Positions 47,922 through 58,657 of a DNA stretch of 64,000 nucleotides are shown one piece after another. The DNA is taken from contig NZ_CP133605.1 in assembly GCF_031199965.1 (NCBI RefSeq), positions 3,690,501 through 3,754,500 of the forward strand, given 5' to 3'. How positions within the stretch are numbered: the first letter of the stretch is position 1; the number at the start of each line of letters is the position of its first letter. The translations under genes and the position numbers were made by a program. The stretch is from Paenibacillus sp. D2_2. Its GTDB lineage: Bacteria; Bacillota; Bacilli; Paenibacillales; Paenibacillaceae. The notes under the pieces are model-generated. The model was not told the origin of the DNA and searched no databases. It was given only the letters and a program-made list of their open reading frames with translations.

Positions 47922-47996
47922 CCATGAGACTCCTTCTTTAAAACATGATTTGATCATGACATGATTGATTTTATTATATCAGGGTAGCACAAATAA

Positions 47997-48036
47997 ATAG
48001 AACCCTCCGCCTATTTTACAGGGAAGGGTTCACAAT
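47997..48036 (-). terminator. Rho-independent terminator of hemH
   Basis: Minus-strand stem GAACCCTTCC ... GGAGGGTTC followed by TATTTATTTG. Confidence 0.85.
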
Positions 48037-48077
48037 TGTCACGTCGATGGAAGTACTTAAGCAGTATATCTTAGAAT

Positions 48078-49034
48078 CTATTCCCAATCTGCGATTTGCA
48101 TCAAAACGCATTCAGCCAGCGTCTCCATATAGAGCGGATCGGTTCCTAAGGATTCGATGCGCTCGAGCCGCATATCCAACTCCTTGGCAATCGTCTTCGC
48201 TTCAATATCAAGGTCATATAACACTTCCAGATGATCGGATACGAACCCTACCGGAGCGACCAGAACATCTTCTACCTGTTCCTGACTTAAGCTACGGAGC
48301 GTATCAAGTATGTCCGGCCCAAGCCAAGGATCTGCTGTCCGGCCGGCGCTCTGCCATGTGAACTGCCAGTTATTCACCCCGGCTTCAGCTGCCACTGCTC
48401 CAGCAGTCTCCATCAGCTGATCCTGATACGGATCCCCCATCTGCAGGATACGTTCAGGTAGACTGTGCGCGCTGAATAACACCCTTACCTGATCCCGATT
48501 CGCACCGCCCTCTTTGAACTGGTCCAGCTTGGTGCATACCCGGTCCGCAAACGCCTTGATCAGCTTCGGATGCAGATGATAGCTATGTACGAAGCTCATC
48601 TCTATGCCCAGTTCAGACGCCTTCTCCTGTGCACGCTTAATATAGCCACCTATGCTCATCACCGAATAATGGGGAGCAAGTACAATTCCGACTGCCTTCT
48701 TGATGCCGTCACGAGCCATTTGCTCCACGCCATCCTCGATGAATGGGCGGGCATGCTTCAGCCCCTGATAACAGACAAATTGCTTATCCGTGCCCGGGTT
48801 CAGTCTTTCCAGCGTCTCTTGAAGGGCAGTTACCTGTTTATCTGTGTTCGCACGCAGCGGAAATACTCCTCCGACAATCGCCTCATACCGTTCCGTCAAT
48901 TCCTGAAGCTGTTCCGGAGTGGGAGGATGCCCGCGCCGTATATGTGTATAATAAGCCTCTACTTGATCCATGCTTTCGGGTGTGCCATAGGACATCACCA
49001 ATACGCCAATTTTTGTGTTCACGCTCTTGTTCAC
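48078..49034 (-). CDS. hemH: Ferrochelatase / coproporphyrin ferrochelatase
   Basis: Intact 318-aa enzyme that inserts iron into coproporphyrin III (Bacillota pathway). Typical motifs are GVLVMSYGTPESMDQVEAYY near the start, IVLAPHYSVMS (catalytic His) and VLFSAHSLPERI. It follows hemE by 35 bases in the same operon. The oxidase usually encoded next (hemY/hemG) is absent; a terminator and the CapA-like gene follow instead. Confidence 0.95.
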   Translation of the reverse strand: MNKSVNTKIGVLVMSYGTPESMDQVEAYYTHIRRGHPPTPEQLQELTERYEAIVGGVFPLRANTDKQVTALQETLERLNPGTDKQFVCYQGLKHARPFIEDGVEQMARDGIKKAVGIVLAPHYSVMSIGGYIKRAQEKASELGIEMSFVHSYHLHPKLIKAFADRVCTKLDQFKEGGANRDQVRVLFSAHSLPERILQMGDPYQDQLMETAGAVAAEAGVNNWQFTWQSAGRTADPWLGPDILDTLRSLSQEQVEDVLVAPVGFVSDHLEVLYDLDIEAKTIAKELDMRLERIESLGTDPLYMETLAECVLMQIADWE

Positions 49035-49069
49035 CTCATCCGTTGAATTGATACAGCCAATATTTATTC

Positions 49070-50112
49070 TTACCGAGCAATTGCCTGGTGTGAGTATTCA
49101 TGTACATATTCCGTCAATTCCCGCAGCTTATCCAGCGATGCCTCTGGAAATAGCCCATGTCCTAGATTGAACACGAACCCTGGCTGCTGAATGCCCTGGT
49201 CAATAATATCCTTGGCATGCTGCTTGATGACAGGCATAGGCGCGGTTAGAACATACGGGTCCAAGTTGCCTTGCACAGCAAAGCTTCCTCCAGTTCTACG
49301 TCTTCCCTCTTCGATCGATACGCGCCAATCAAGACCGATCACATCTGTCTTAAGCTCCGTTAAAGCCGGCAGCAATTCCCCTGAACTTACGCCCGGAAAA
49401 TATATCTTCGGTACATCAAGATCGGACAGCTCTGCAAAAATGCGAGTGATCGTAGGCAGTACATATCGTTCAAAATCATGTCTAGCCAGCGCGCCAACCC
49501 AGCTATCAAACAGTTGGAACGCTTTGCCACCATTTTTAATATGGGCTCTCAAATAGGCGATGACCATATCTCCGAGCTTATACATCAGCTTGTCCCATAG
49601 CTCGGGCTCGCCATACATCATACTTTTTGTACGTATGTAGCTCTTGGACGGACGCCCCTCGATCAAGTAGCTGGCTATCGTAAATGGAGCTCCAGCAAAA
49701 GTAATAAGCGGAACCTCTAGCTCGCGGTCAAGAATACGTATCGTCTCTAATATATGGGATAGATCACGCTCGACATTGATCGGGTCAGACGGTCGATATC
49801 CGCCTCCGATCGAATCGGATTGTCGATCACCGGGCCAATATTCTTGACGATATCGAAGTCGATACCGATAGAAGCAACCGGATTCATAATGTCCGAGTAT
49901 AAAATAGCCGCATCCACGCCAAGCTTGCGTACTGGCATCATCGTTATCTCTGCGGCAAGCTCCGGTTGACGGCAAATTTCGAGCAAGCTGTATTTCTCCT
50001 TGATCTTGCGATATTCAGGGTCATACCTGCCTGCTTGCCGCATGTACCAGACGGGTACCGCGTCAATCTCCTGTCGCCGACAAGCGCGAATAAACCGATC
50101 ATTATATGCCAA
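49070..50112 (-). CDS. hemE: Uroporphyrinogen decarboxylase (frameshifted)
   Basis: About 347 aa after repair. It converts uroporphyrinogen III to coproporphyrinogen III. N-terminal [20 protein letters not shown] and the LYSDIMNP loop carry catalytic Asp and Arg; the end is [13 protein letters not shown]. The frame breaks at the GGG 49782-49784 (plus strand); one base restores [11 protein letters not shown]. First gene of the hemE-hemH pair and divergent from the MFS gene. Confidence 0.93.
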
Positions 50113-50321
50113 CCAACTTCTCCTCCTATTATCAAAATCCTATATTATACATTATGACTTCTTTACCTGGATGTAACAACTCTCACATGCGGGAAACTCA
50201 TGACAATCGTATGACAACTGCTCCGATGATTTTGGGTCATTGTGGTATACTAGAAAAATCAGTCTTTTTTGAACTTTCATTATATACAACCAGAATAAGT
50301 CAGAAAGGAAGTGAAGCACAC

Positions 50322-51525
50322 GTGAAAACTTGGAAAGTAAACCTCATTGTGCTTTGGGTTGGATCATTCCTCGTCAATGCTGGAATGACCATGATCACTC
50401 CGTTTCTGTCTCTCTACCTGTCCAGAGATTTGAATGTTCACGGAGAGCATGCGATCGGCTTATGGGCCGGAGCATCTTTGCAGCCAACTTTGCAACCTCC
50501 TTCATCTTCCAGCCGTTATGGGGCAAGCTGGCCGATAAATATGGAAGGAAGGTCATGCTACTTCGCTCCGGTTTTGGTATGTCCATCGTGATTGCACTCA
50601 TGGGTTTCGCTACACAGCCATGGCATCTGCTGGCACTACGGCTGCTCAACGGTACCATCTCCGGCTTCAACCCGGCCGCTGTATCGCTCATATCCGGTAC
50701 AGCTCCGAAAGAAAAAATGGGCTTCGCAATGGGAACGATCCAGTCCGGCACCGTCGCGGGTACGATCCTCGGCCCGCTGATCGGCGGACTTTGGCCGATT
50801 GGGTAGGATTCCGACCTATTTTCTATATTACCGGCAGTCTGTTATTCCTTGCCTCTTTGGCCTGCCTGCTGTTCGTTCGCGAGAACTTCAATAGAGAAGA
50901 AGCTGCCAAGGTACCGCAGATCTCCGTGCTTGCAGGTCTACGCGAATTAACGAAGACTCAGCAACTAACAGCTCTATTCGCCGTGACATTTCTGCTACAA
51001 TTCGCCATGATCAGCCCGATGACCCTGCTGCCGCTATATGTAGAGAGACTGCATGGAACCGCCGTGGATGCCTCGTTCTGGGCAGGTTTCGTCAGCGCGG
51101 TTACAGGGATGTCCAATATGATCACCTCGCCAATACTTGGCCGGGTCAGCGATAAGATCGGAGCACATCGTATATTGACATTCTGCCTGATCGGAGCAGC
51201 AGCGATGCTGATACCACAAGCATTTGTGCAGAGCGTCTGGCAGCTAATCATTGTCCGTTTCCTGATGGGCATCTTTATGGGAGGACTTCTGCCGAGCGTA
51301 AATGCATTGATTCGGTACTATACCCCTGACGGAATGGAGAGCCGGGCCTTCGGCTTTAACAGCAGCACACTGGCCCTAGGCAATATGTTCGGAGCCTTAA
51401 TCGGAGGTACGTTAGCAGGCTTCATCGGCATTGAAGGATTATTCATTATGTCCGGTATTTTACTGCTGTTAAATACGATCTGGGTGAGAACCAAGCTATA
51501 TTCCAAGCCAAAAGCACACGCATAG
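50322..51525 (+). CDS. MFS efflux transporter, MdtG/YqjV-like (two frameshifts)
   Basis: About 402-aa 12-TM drug-efflux-type MFS. It starts at GTG 50322 behind AGAAAGGAAG. Motif A is WGKLADKYGRKVMLL. It also has SGFNPAAVSLISGTAPKEKM and the second-half GRVSDKIGAHRIL. Breaks near 50469-50475 and at TTT 50790-50792 each need one base. The sequence resembles multidrug efflux proteins, but its natural substrate cannot be inferred. Confidence 0.82.
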
Positions 51526-51532
51526 AATATGC

Positions 51533-52163
51533 TTACTTCACCAGCGCCAGGGCTAGGCCATCATAGGCCGGCAACATCGTGCTGAGTAAGCGCTCATCCG
51601 TTGCGATCATTTCATTGAATTTCCGCATGGCCATCACCGCAGGTCCGTTCTTGTCGGAATTCAGCGTTCTGCCTCTGAGCAGGGTGTTGTCTCCGGCAAT
51701 GAGCGCTCCCGGTGCCGCCAGTGATATCGCATATTCCAGATAAGCCGGGTAATTTCCTTTATCCGCATCGATCAGGAAGAAATCGAACTTCTCTCCGCGC
51801 TGCTTCAGAACCTCTAGACTATCCAGAGCAGGTCCAACCATATATTCCGCCATTTGACCATATCCGGCCATTTCCATATTACTTCCGGCCAGCTTGGCAT
51901 TGTCCTCGCTAATCTCCAGTGAAACGAGAATGTCCATCTGCTCCCAGTCCCCTAGCTAGACATATTCCGCTGTAACCACCAAGGGCACCGATCTCAAGCG
52001 CACGCTTCGCATCACCCAATCTCACTAGTAAGGTTAGTAGTCTTCCGTAGCCTGGAGCAATCGAGACATCCTGTATACCGTGCTCCTCAATCGAACGCGT
52101 TACTCTGCTTAACACCTCATCTTCCGCATACAATTCATCGCCATACTGTTCAGGCGTTATCAT
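51533..52163 (-). CDS. O-methyltransferase, YrrM/COMT type (frameshifted)
   Basis: About 210 aa; start at ATG 52163, nine bases after GGGGAG. SAM-dependent O-methyltransferase: motif I ALEIGALGGYSGICLARGL, motif on the acidic loop LVSLEISEDNAKLA, and the metal/substrate motif FFLIDADKGNYPAYL. The frame breaks near 51930-51938 and is repaired by one indel. Small members of this group methylate phenolic compounds or tRNA uridines. It is convergent with the MFS gene and divergent from the RlmL-like gene. Confidence 0.82.
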
Positions 52164-52223
52164 ATATCCGCACTCCCCTTTCAAACACTCTAGATTAAAT
52201 TGCCGTCATCAGACAACAATAGT

Positions 52224-52252
52224 TTGTAACTTGATAGACATTGTCCTATACT
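52224..52252 (+). promoter_or_regulatory. Promoter of the RlmL-like gene
   Basis: TTGTAA (-35), 17-base spacer, TATACT (-10, 52247-52252), about 80 bases upstream of the methyltransferase start. The -35 is 4/6 of consensus. Confidence 0.6.
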
Positions 52253-52330
52253 GAATTGTATGGTTTTTGCACATTTCCTACAAGAAATAGTTCAGGAATT
52301 ACAAGCTATATACGGAGTTGATTAACGAGA

Positions 52331-53476
52331 ATGTCGAGACAATTGGAACTAATCGCGACTGCACCGATGGGTCTAGAAGCCGTCGTGGCACGCGAATTAA
52401 AAGACTTAGGCTACACCGATACGAAGGTAGAGAACGGACGTGTCACCTTTACAGGAGACCTTATCGATATATGCCGCTGCAACCTGTGGCTGCGTACCTC
52501 GGATCGTGTACTCATCAAGATGGGAGAATTCACAGCCCGTACTTTTGACGAATTGTTCGAAGGCACTAAGGCTTTGCCTTGGCAAGACTGGATTCCCGTG
52601 CACGGAGAATTTCCGGTTGAAGGAAGGTCCCATAAGTCGCAACTCAGCAGTGTACCTGCTAGCCAAGGCATCGTCAAGAAAGCGATTGTCGAGAAGTTGA
52701 AAGAATCCTACCACACGGAATGGTTCCAGGAGAATGGACCACGCTATGTGATCGAGGTCATTCTTCTGAATGATGTCGCCCTGCTGACACTAGACACAAC
52801 GGGACCTGCGCTGCATAAACGCGGTTACCGCAAACTGATTACAGAAGCTCCCCTCAAGGAGACGATGGCGGCAGCTCTTATTCTGCTCAGCCGCTGGAAT
52901 CAGAATCCGGCCCGCCCCTTCTATGATCCTTGCTGCGGATCGGGAACGTTGCCGATTGAAGCTGCGATGATCGGCTGGAATATCGCTCCTGGACTTCGAC
53001 GCTCGTTCAATTCAGAGAATTGGCAGGCTATTCCAAAGGAATTGTGGCAGGACGCTCGGGATGAAGCGATCGACTCGGTACGTGATGACATTCCGCTGAA
53101 TATCGGGGGCAGTGATATTGATCCGAAGGCAATTGAAGTAGCTCAAGCAGCGGCCAAGAGTGCCGGACTTGCTAAAGAGCTCACTTTCCAGACGCTTCCC
53201 GCTGCGAGAATCCAACTTCAAGGCGACTATGGATGTATGATCACGAACCCTCCTTACGGTGAACGTATTGGTGAGGAGAAGGAGATTCGCCGCTTGATTT
53301 CCCAATTCGGGCGAATTTCAGTGGAATATCCGACATGGTCCTTCTTCGCTATTACCCCGACCAAGCAATTCGAGCATGACTTTGGCCGCAAAGCGGATAA
53401 GCGCCGCAAGCTGTTCAACGGTCGAATCGAGTGTCAATACCTGCAATTCCTCGGTCCCCTTCCACCCAGACATTAA
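52331..53476 (+). CDS. THUMP-domain 23S rRNA methyltransferase, RlmL/YpsC-like
   Basis: Intact 381-aa RNA methyltransferase. An N-terminal THUMP domain (LELIATAPMGLEAVVARELK) is followed by a Rossmann MTase domain with SAM-binding YDPCCGSGTLPIEAAM and the base-flipping NPPYGERIG (NPPY, m2G type). It matches the RlmL N-terminal half / B. subtilis YpsC, which methylates 23S rRNA at a guanine. A terminator overlaps the stop codon. Confidence 0.92.
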   Translation: MSRQLELIATAPMGLEAVVARELKDLGYTDTKVENGRVTFTGDLIDICRCNLWLRTSDRVLIKMGEFTARTFDELFEGTKALPWQDWIPVHGEFPVEGRSHKSQLSSVPASQGIVKKAIVEKLKESYHTEWFQENGPRYVIEVILLNDVALLTLDTTGPALHKRGYRKLITEAPLKETMAAALILLSRWNQNPARPFYDPCCGSGTLPIEAAMIGWNIAPGLRRSFNSENWQAIPKELWQDARDEAIDSVRDDIPLNIGGSDIDPKAIEVAQAAAKSAGLAKELTFQTLPAARIQLQGDYGCMITNPPYGERIGEEKEIRRLISQFGRISVEYPTWSFFAITPTKQFEHDFGRKADKRRKLFNGRIECQYLQFLGPLPPRH

Positions 53477-53494
53477 TCTGGGGGAAGGGTTTTC
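53453..53494 (+). terminator. Rho-independent terminator overlapping the RlmL-like stop
   Basis: CCCTTCC(acccag) ... (ctggg)GGAAGGG stem followed by TTTTCC; the stem contains the stop codon region. Confidence 0.75.
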
Positions 53495-53564
53495 CTTGTT
53501 AAGATATGTACCGGATGACGGTGTTACCGCCGTTTATTCGATTTAGAAAGGAGGCTGGCATTTC

Positions 53565-55562
53565 ATGCTGAGTCAATCACGGGACCGGGGTCTGCTAGCC
53601 TTATTCACACGTTTGTATCGTGCCCGTTTTTTTGCATATATCGTCTTTTTATTTCTGATCTTCTATAAACTAGTTATTCTTCATAACAACCTGCACGCCA
53701 GATATATCGATATGAACCTGCTGGACGATGTGATCGCCATCGGTTCAATTATGCTGATCTCGTTCTGGGTGTTCTGGCTGCCGTGGCGCGGACGCTTAGC
53801 CACCCTCTGGATCCTTGATCTTGTCCTCACCTTCCTCATCTTTGCCGATCTGGTCTATTATCGTTATTTCGGTGATTTCATTACGATCCCTGTGCTACTG
53901 CAGGCTGGTCAAGTCGGTGAGCTCGGGGATAGTATCCGCTCACTGATCCACGTGTCGGATCTTTGGCTATTTGCCGATCTGCTGTTAGGGCTGATCATCG
54001 GACTATTTCTTGGTGTACGCCGATGGCGACTTCGGAATACGCAGCGCAGTCATTTCGGCTCCCTCTATCCACAGACCTATTCGTATTCTGATAGAGAATC
54101 TTGGAGACTTGTGGCGATTCGGCGCTTTGCCAGCGGGCTGATGATCTTCATCATTGGCTTCGCAATGACACTCGGTCCGATCAGGCATTATACCAAGACA
54201 TGGGCCGCTGGTTTATTCGAGGGAGGCTGGTGGAATATTTCCCTCTATAATGTTACCGGTCTGCTAGGGTTCCATTATTATGATGTCTACCGTTATACCA
54301 AAGAGCATCTTGGCGGGAAGCCTGAGCTTAGCGCCGAAGAGAAGCAGGAAATACAGCAATGGTTCGAACAGGCCAAATCCAGACGGGTTGTTCAGAATGA
54401 CACCTTTGGTGCTTATCGCGGCAGCAATATTATCGTCGTTCAGGCCGAAGCCTTTATGAATTTTATGATCGGCAAAGAAATCGGAGGTCAGGAGATTACC
54501 CCGAATTTCAACCGCCTTATGAAGGAGAGTTTATATTACTCCAATTACTATCATCAGACCGGACAAGGTAGAACCTCGGACGCCGATTTCTCATCACAGA
54601 GCTCTCTTCATCCATTGCCTACCGGTTCCGTCTTTGTCCGCTTTCCAGACCATGAATATGATTTGCTACCGAGCATTCTGAAGGATAACGGCTACGAGAC
54701 CGGAGCCTTCCACGCTTACGAGAGCAGCTTCTGGAATCGTCTGAATATGTATAAAGCGATGAATTACGACCATTTCTACAGCAAGCCGGATTACAAAATA
54801 GATGAGGCCATCGGCTGGTCGCTCGGCGACAAGTCCTTCTTCCGCCAATCGCTGGAGATGATGTCCAAGGAACAGCAGCCCTTCTATTCGTTCCTGATTA
54901 CTTTATCGAGCCATCATCCTTACACGCTTCCTGCCAGCGTGCAAGAGCTGAATACAGGTGATTTCAAAGGAACTATATTTGGGGACTATCTGCAATCTGT
55001 CCATTACGTGGATGCGGCGCTAGGCGAACTGATAGAAGGAATGAAACAGCAAGGGATTTGGAATAATACGATTCTCGTCTTCTACGGTGATCATGACAAC
55101 TCAATCCAAGACAAGGAGCCTTATGAGCAACTTCTCGGTGAATCCTTATCCAGTCTTGATATGAGCCAAATCATGAACCAGGTTCCCCTACTGATCCATC
55201 TGCCTGATGGACAGCATGCCGGGATTTACGACGAGCCTGCGGGTCAGCTTGATATGGCCCCGTCATTACTGCACTTACTTGGGATCTCGACCGAAAATGA
55301 CTATATGATGGGTAACAATTTATTCTCCAATCAGGAACGATTTGTCGTGCTTCGATCAGGCGCTTTCACAGACGGTAAGCTATATTACATTCCGTCGCCG
55401 GATAGCCGGTTCGATAATGGCTCCTGCTATGATCTTACGACACGCAAGCTTACCGATGTAGAGAAGTGCAGGATCCCTTATGAAGAAGCGAATAAGCGCC
55501 TATCCATATCTGACCGTGTGATTACGGAGGATTTAATCAAATTGCTGAGAACAGAGGAATAA
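53565..55562 (+). CDS. ltaS: LTA synthase-family sulfatase (LtaS-like)
   Basis: Intact 665-aa membrane enzyme that polymerises glycerol-phosphate of lipoteichoic acid. Five TM segments (for example FFAYIVFLFLIFYKLVIL) lead to an extracytoplasmic sulfatase-type domain. The metal site has EAFMNF, the Thr-nucleophile motif GQGRTSDADFSSQS (near residue 330) and FYGDHDNS. Paenibacillus often has several LtaS paralogues, so a primase or variant role is possible. Confidence 0.9.
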   Translation: MLSQSRDRGLLALFTRLYRARFFAYIVFLFLIFYKLVILHNNLHARYIDMNLLDDVIAIGSIMLISFWVFWLPWRGRLATLWILDLVLTFLIFADLVYYRYFGDFITIPVLLQAGQVGELGDSIRSLIHVSDLWLFADLLLGLIIGLFLGVRRWRLRNTQRSHFGSLYPQTYSYSDRESWRLVAIRRFASGLMIFIIGFAMTLGPIRHYTKTWAAGLFEGGWWNISLYNVTGLLGFHYYDVYRYTKEHLGGKPELSAEEKQEIQQWFEQAKSRRVVQNDTFGAYRGSNIIVVQAEAFMNFMIGKEIGGQEITPNFNRLMKESLYYSNYYHQTGQGRTSDADFSSQSSLHPLPTGSVFVRFPDHEYDLLPSILKDNGYETGAFHAYESSFWNRLNMYKAMNYDHFYSKPDYKIDEAIGWSLGDKSFFRQSLEMMSKEQQPFYSFLITLSSHHPYTLPASVQELNTGDFKGTIFGDYLQSVHYVDAALGELIEGMKQQGIWNNTILVFYGDHDNSIQDKEPYEQLLGESLSSLDMSQIMNQVPLLIHLPDGQHAGIYDEPAGQLDMAPSLLHLLGISTENDYMMGNNLFSNQERFVVLRSGAFTDGKLYYIPSPDSRFDNGSCYDLTTRKLTDVEKCRIPYEEANKRLSISDRVITEDLIKLLRTEE

Positions 55563-55569
55563 TATAAGT

Positions 55570-55613
55570 CTAAAAAAGCGGCGGCTTTGAGATTGCTCAA
55601 ACCCGCCGCTAGC
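55570..55613. terminator. Bidirectional terminator
   Basis: AAAAAGCGGCGG ... CCGCCGCT stem with flanking A and T-rich tracts, between the convergent ltaS-like and ftsX-like genes. Confidence 0.9.
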
Positions 55614-55617
55614 TATT

Positions 55618-57969
55618 TTACTCATTAATCTTCAAGGATTCAGTCATGTCGATTCGCTTGGTCTTGCGCCTTAGGGTGAAATTGCAGACGACGGTAACTA
55701 ACAAAGTGATGGCTACAGGCCACAGAATGGAGTCAGCCGTTACATAAACCGGGAATACCATATTGTCTAAAGTAAAGGCCTTCAGGATATGAATATACAG
55801 CATTACCCCCACAGGGATTCCTACAAGGATGGAGAACAGTGTAATGATGATATTCTCTTTGAATATTAAGCTATTCATTCGTCTTTGCTGACACCCTAAT
55901 ACCTTTAACGTTGCTAACTCACGGAATCGTTCCTGGATATTGATGACCGATATGTTATAAATAGCTGCTGCAGACAGAACTACCGCACAAACAATAATAA
56001 CAATGATCATCACGAATAGATTTTGCAGGCCATCTTCCGTCGCTGCTCTGATATCACTCCTGGTCTTAACTTCTTTAACCGAATCCATTGTATTAAAAGT
56101 ATTGTATAGGTCCTGAACAGACACTCCCTCATGCATGCGGTAAAGTACTGTATTGGCACCAAGATCTATCCCATGATCACGGAGTAAAGTAAATGTTCCA
56201 TAAATATCCTGATTCAAATACTGTACTGAAATGCCGCCGATTTTCACATCAAAGGTCGCGCCTCGATATTCCGGTGCGATCAGCTTGATCTTAAGCGTAT
56301 CACCAATATCCAGATTATGCGTCTGGGCATAGCGCTTTGAAATAATTACGGATGTATCATCTAATCTGAGCAGATTGCCTTGTTCATCGTAATTATGGAT
56401 ACAATTGTCGCCGCTGCTTAAAGCGATCAGATTCAAATTACGCTTATCAGAGAGATTAGTCACGACCACCTCTGTTTGCATCATTTTACTGGCAGCCTGA
56501 ACCCCTTCAGAACTTGGTAGTGTTCCCTGCTCGATCGGCTCCTTAAACATCACCCGTAGGTCATAGTTGTAGACCTCGCTAAATTGCTTCTCAATAAGCT
56601 CCGCCCTTGATCCCTTGTAACCAAAGGCCAATATTAGAAAGGACACGCAACAAATAATACCTGCCGCACTGTAGATTGTCCTCTGTTTATTGAAGAAGAT
56701 ATTACGGACAATCAATTTATTACTGTAATCCATCCTGTTCCAAAGGGCAGGTATTCTCTCAATAAGCGAGCGCTTGACTGATTTGGGAGGCTTCGCTCTC
56801 ATAGCCTGAGCCGCATTCTCTCTTAATATTTTTCTTACCGAAATATAACAAGCTAGAGCCGCAAATAAAACAGATAAAATTAGCGCCTGCAGAATGAATA
56901 AATAATGAATTTGAATCACAAAGCCGGGCAGGGAAATTATCGCCATGACTTGTTCCATGAAAATTTTCGGGAAAATATATGACCCGCTCAGTGAACCAAT
57001 TACTCCGCCCGTTAACCCTACTATTACAGCAAAGCCTAGATAGTGAGTCGTAATTTTACGGCGACTTGCTCCCATTGCCTTCATTACACCAATTTGTGTC
57101 CGCTGCGCATCTACGATTCTGCTCATCGTAAGATAAGTAATCATAGCCGCCACTACAAAGAAGACAACCGGCAAGATTTTGGAAAACTCCTTCTGCTGAG
57201 CGATCTCATCAGTAAACTGCTTGTAGCTTAAATTCGCCTCGCGATACAGAGTATACAGATAACTGCTGCCATTTTTCTCTGAGATGGCCTCCACTCTCTT
57301 CTCAACAAGGTCAAGCGGTACTATTTCATCAACATCCAATAATACCTCATTATATTTTGTAATCCCAAATAAATTCTTACTCGTCATCTCCGAAACATAG
57401 GCAATTCCGTATTCCTGATGATTCGGTGGAAAATCCGATGTATCCCGTGACTTGATCGTATATTCTGCATTTTCGATTAAACCAGAAACAGTTAATGGAT
57501 AATACTCGTTCTTAATGATAAGAGTCACCGTATCCCCTGTATGTATCCCATGCTCGCGAGCGTAATCCCAATCTACGGCAACACTACCATATTCTTCAGG
57601 AATCTCTCCCTCCAGAAGAGTGAGTTTGTTAATTTGTCTAGTCAGGGAATGGACCTTGAGAGTAGTTTTTAGATTGTTAATTTCCTGATTGACGTTCAAC
57701 ACGGTGCGGCCTTCCGCTGTCCGAACACCATCTATGTATTCGAGCTCGTTAATATCTTCTTGGGAAACTTCAGAATAGTATAGCCAAAGGTCTGCCAAGT
57801 TACTTCTGGTAAAGTAGTCATCCGCATAATCCTCAAGATTTCTGGCAAAGTTAGAGAATCCGGTATAGAAAAAGGTGCCTATAAGGATCACGATCGTGAT
57901 GGCGATAAATTGTCCCTTAAACTGTCGTATATCACGAAACAGCTTGTTTCTTAAATTCCCCATCACCAT
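55618..57969 (-). CDS. FtsX-family ABC transporter permease
   Basis: Intact 783-aa MacB/FtsX-type permease. An N-terminal TM (FKGQFIAITIVILIGTFFYT) is followed by a large extracytoplasmic domain, three FtsX TM segments, a cytoplasmic loop with RNIFFNKQRTIYSAAGIICC, another extracytoplasmic domain and the final FtsX TM block. With the ATPase gene just upstream (overlap of stop and start) it forms an export or mechanotransmission complex, as in bacitracin/antimicrobial-peptide detoxification modules. Confidence 0.88.
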   Translation of the reverse strand: MVMGNLRNKLFRDIRQFKGQFIAITIVILIGTFFYTGFSNFARNLEDYADDYFTRSNLADLWLYYSEVSQEDINELEYIDGVRTAEGRTVLNVNQEINNLKTTLKVHSLTRQINKLTLLEGEIPEEYGSVAVDWDYAREHGIHTGDTVTLIIKNEYYPLTVSGLIENAEYTIKSRDTSDFPPNHQEYGIAYVSEMTSKNLFGITKYNEVLLDVDEIVPLDLVEKRVEAISEKNGSSYLYTLYREANLSYKQFTDEIAQQKEFSKILPVVFFVVAAMITYLTMSRIVDAQRTQIGVMKAMGASRRKITTHYLGFAVIVGLTGGVIGSLSGSYIFPKIFMEQVMAIISLPGFVIQIHYLFILQALILSVLFAALACYISVRKILRENAAQAMRAKPPKSVKRSLIERIPALWNRMDYSNKLIVRNIFFNKQRTIYSAAGIICCVSFLILAFGYKGSRAELIEKQFSEVYNYDLRVMFKEPIEQGTLPSSEGVQAASKMMQTEVVVTNLSDKRNLNLIALSSGDNCIHNYDEQGNLLRLDDTSVIISKRYAQTHNLDIGDTLKIKLIAPEYRGATFDVKIGGISVQYLNQDIYGTFTLLRDHGIDLGANTVLYRMHEGVSVQDLYNTFNTMDSVKEVKTRSDIRAATEDGLQNLFVMIIVIIVCAVVLSAAAIYNISVINIQERFRELATLKVLGCQQRRMNSLIFKENIIITLFSILVGIPVGVMLYIHILKAFTLDNMVFPVYVTADSILWPVAITLLVTVVCNFTLRRKTKRIDMTESLKINE

Positions 57970-58657
57970 TCAATCCCTTCTACGGACTGCGGTTCTTCAT
58001 TCCGGATCATATATTCAACTCTGCCGCTCTTCATTTTGATGACTCTGTCAGCGACCGGTGCTATCAAGGAATTATGTGTGATCAGCACAATCATCTTGTT
58101 CTGTTCGCGATTAATTTTCTGCAATAGCTTTAATATGGATTTCCCCGTTTCATAATCCAGCGCCCCCGTCGGTTCGTCACATAGCAGAAGTTGAGGATTT
58201 TTGGCAATCGCACGAGCAATCGCTACTCGCTGCTGTTCTCCTCCAGAAAGTTGGGATGGAAAATGACTTAGCCTGTCATCCAGTCCCACCATAGATAGAA
58301 CTTCCTTCGCACTATGCGGCTTATCAGTAAATTCGGCAGCAAAGTCTACATTCTCCTCAGCCGTCAGATTAGGAATAAGATTATAGAATTGAAATACAAA
58401 TCCTACCGCTTTGCCTCTATATTCGGTAAGTTCTCTTTCGTTCATCGTCGTAATATTTCGACCATTCACCATGATCTCGCCTGAGGTTGCTGTATCCATA
58501 CCGCCTAGAAGGTTCAAGATCGTGCTTTTCCGGCTCCGCTGGCCCCAAGAATAATAACAAGTTCACCCTCCATTATTTCAAAGCTTACTTCCTGAAGAGC
58601 ATTTACTTCTACTTCTCCAATCTGATAAGTCTTGCAAATATGATCAAATTTGATCAT
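57963..58657 (-). CDS. ABC transporter ATPase, MacB/LolD type (frameshifted)
   Basis: About 231-aa ATPase; start ATG 58657 behind AAGGAGG. Walker A GASGAGKST is interrupted at the T-run 58526-58529 (plus strand); one base restores KSTILNLLGGMD. Other motifs are intact: Q-loop FVFQFYNL, signature LSGGEQQRVAIARAI, Walker B LLLCDEPTGALD and LITHN. A truncated Walker A would abolish function, so the break is likely a sequencing error. It is co-transcribed after the TetR gene, whose end overlaps its start by about 14 bases. Confidence 0.87.

Noticed and set aside
50255..50280. Additional MITE-like end near the MFS gene
   Set aside because: Only TTTTTTGAAC is shared, too short to count as a copy.
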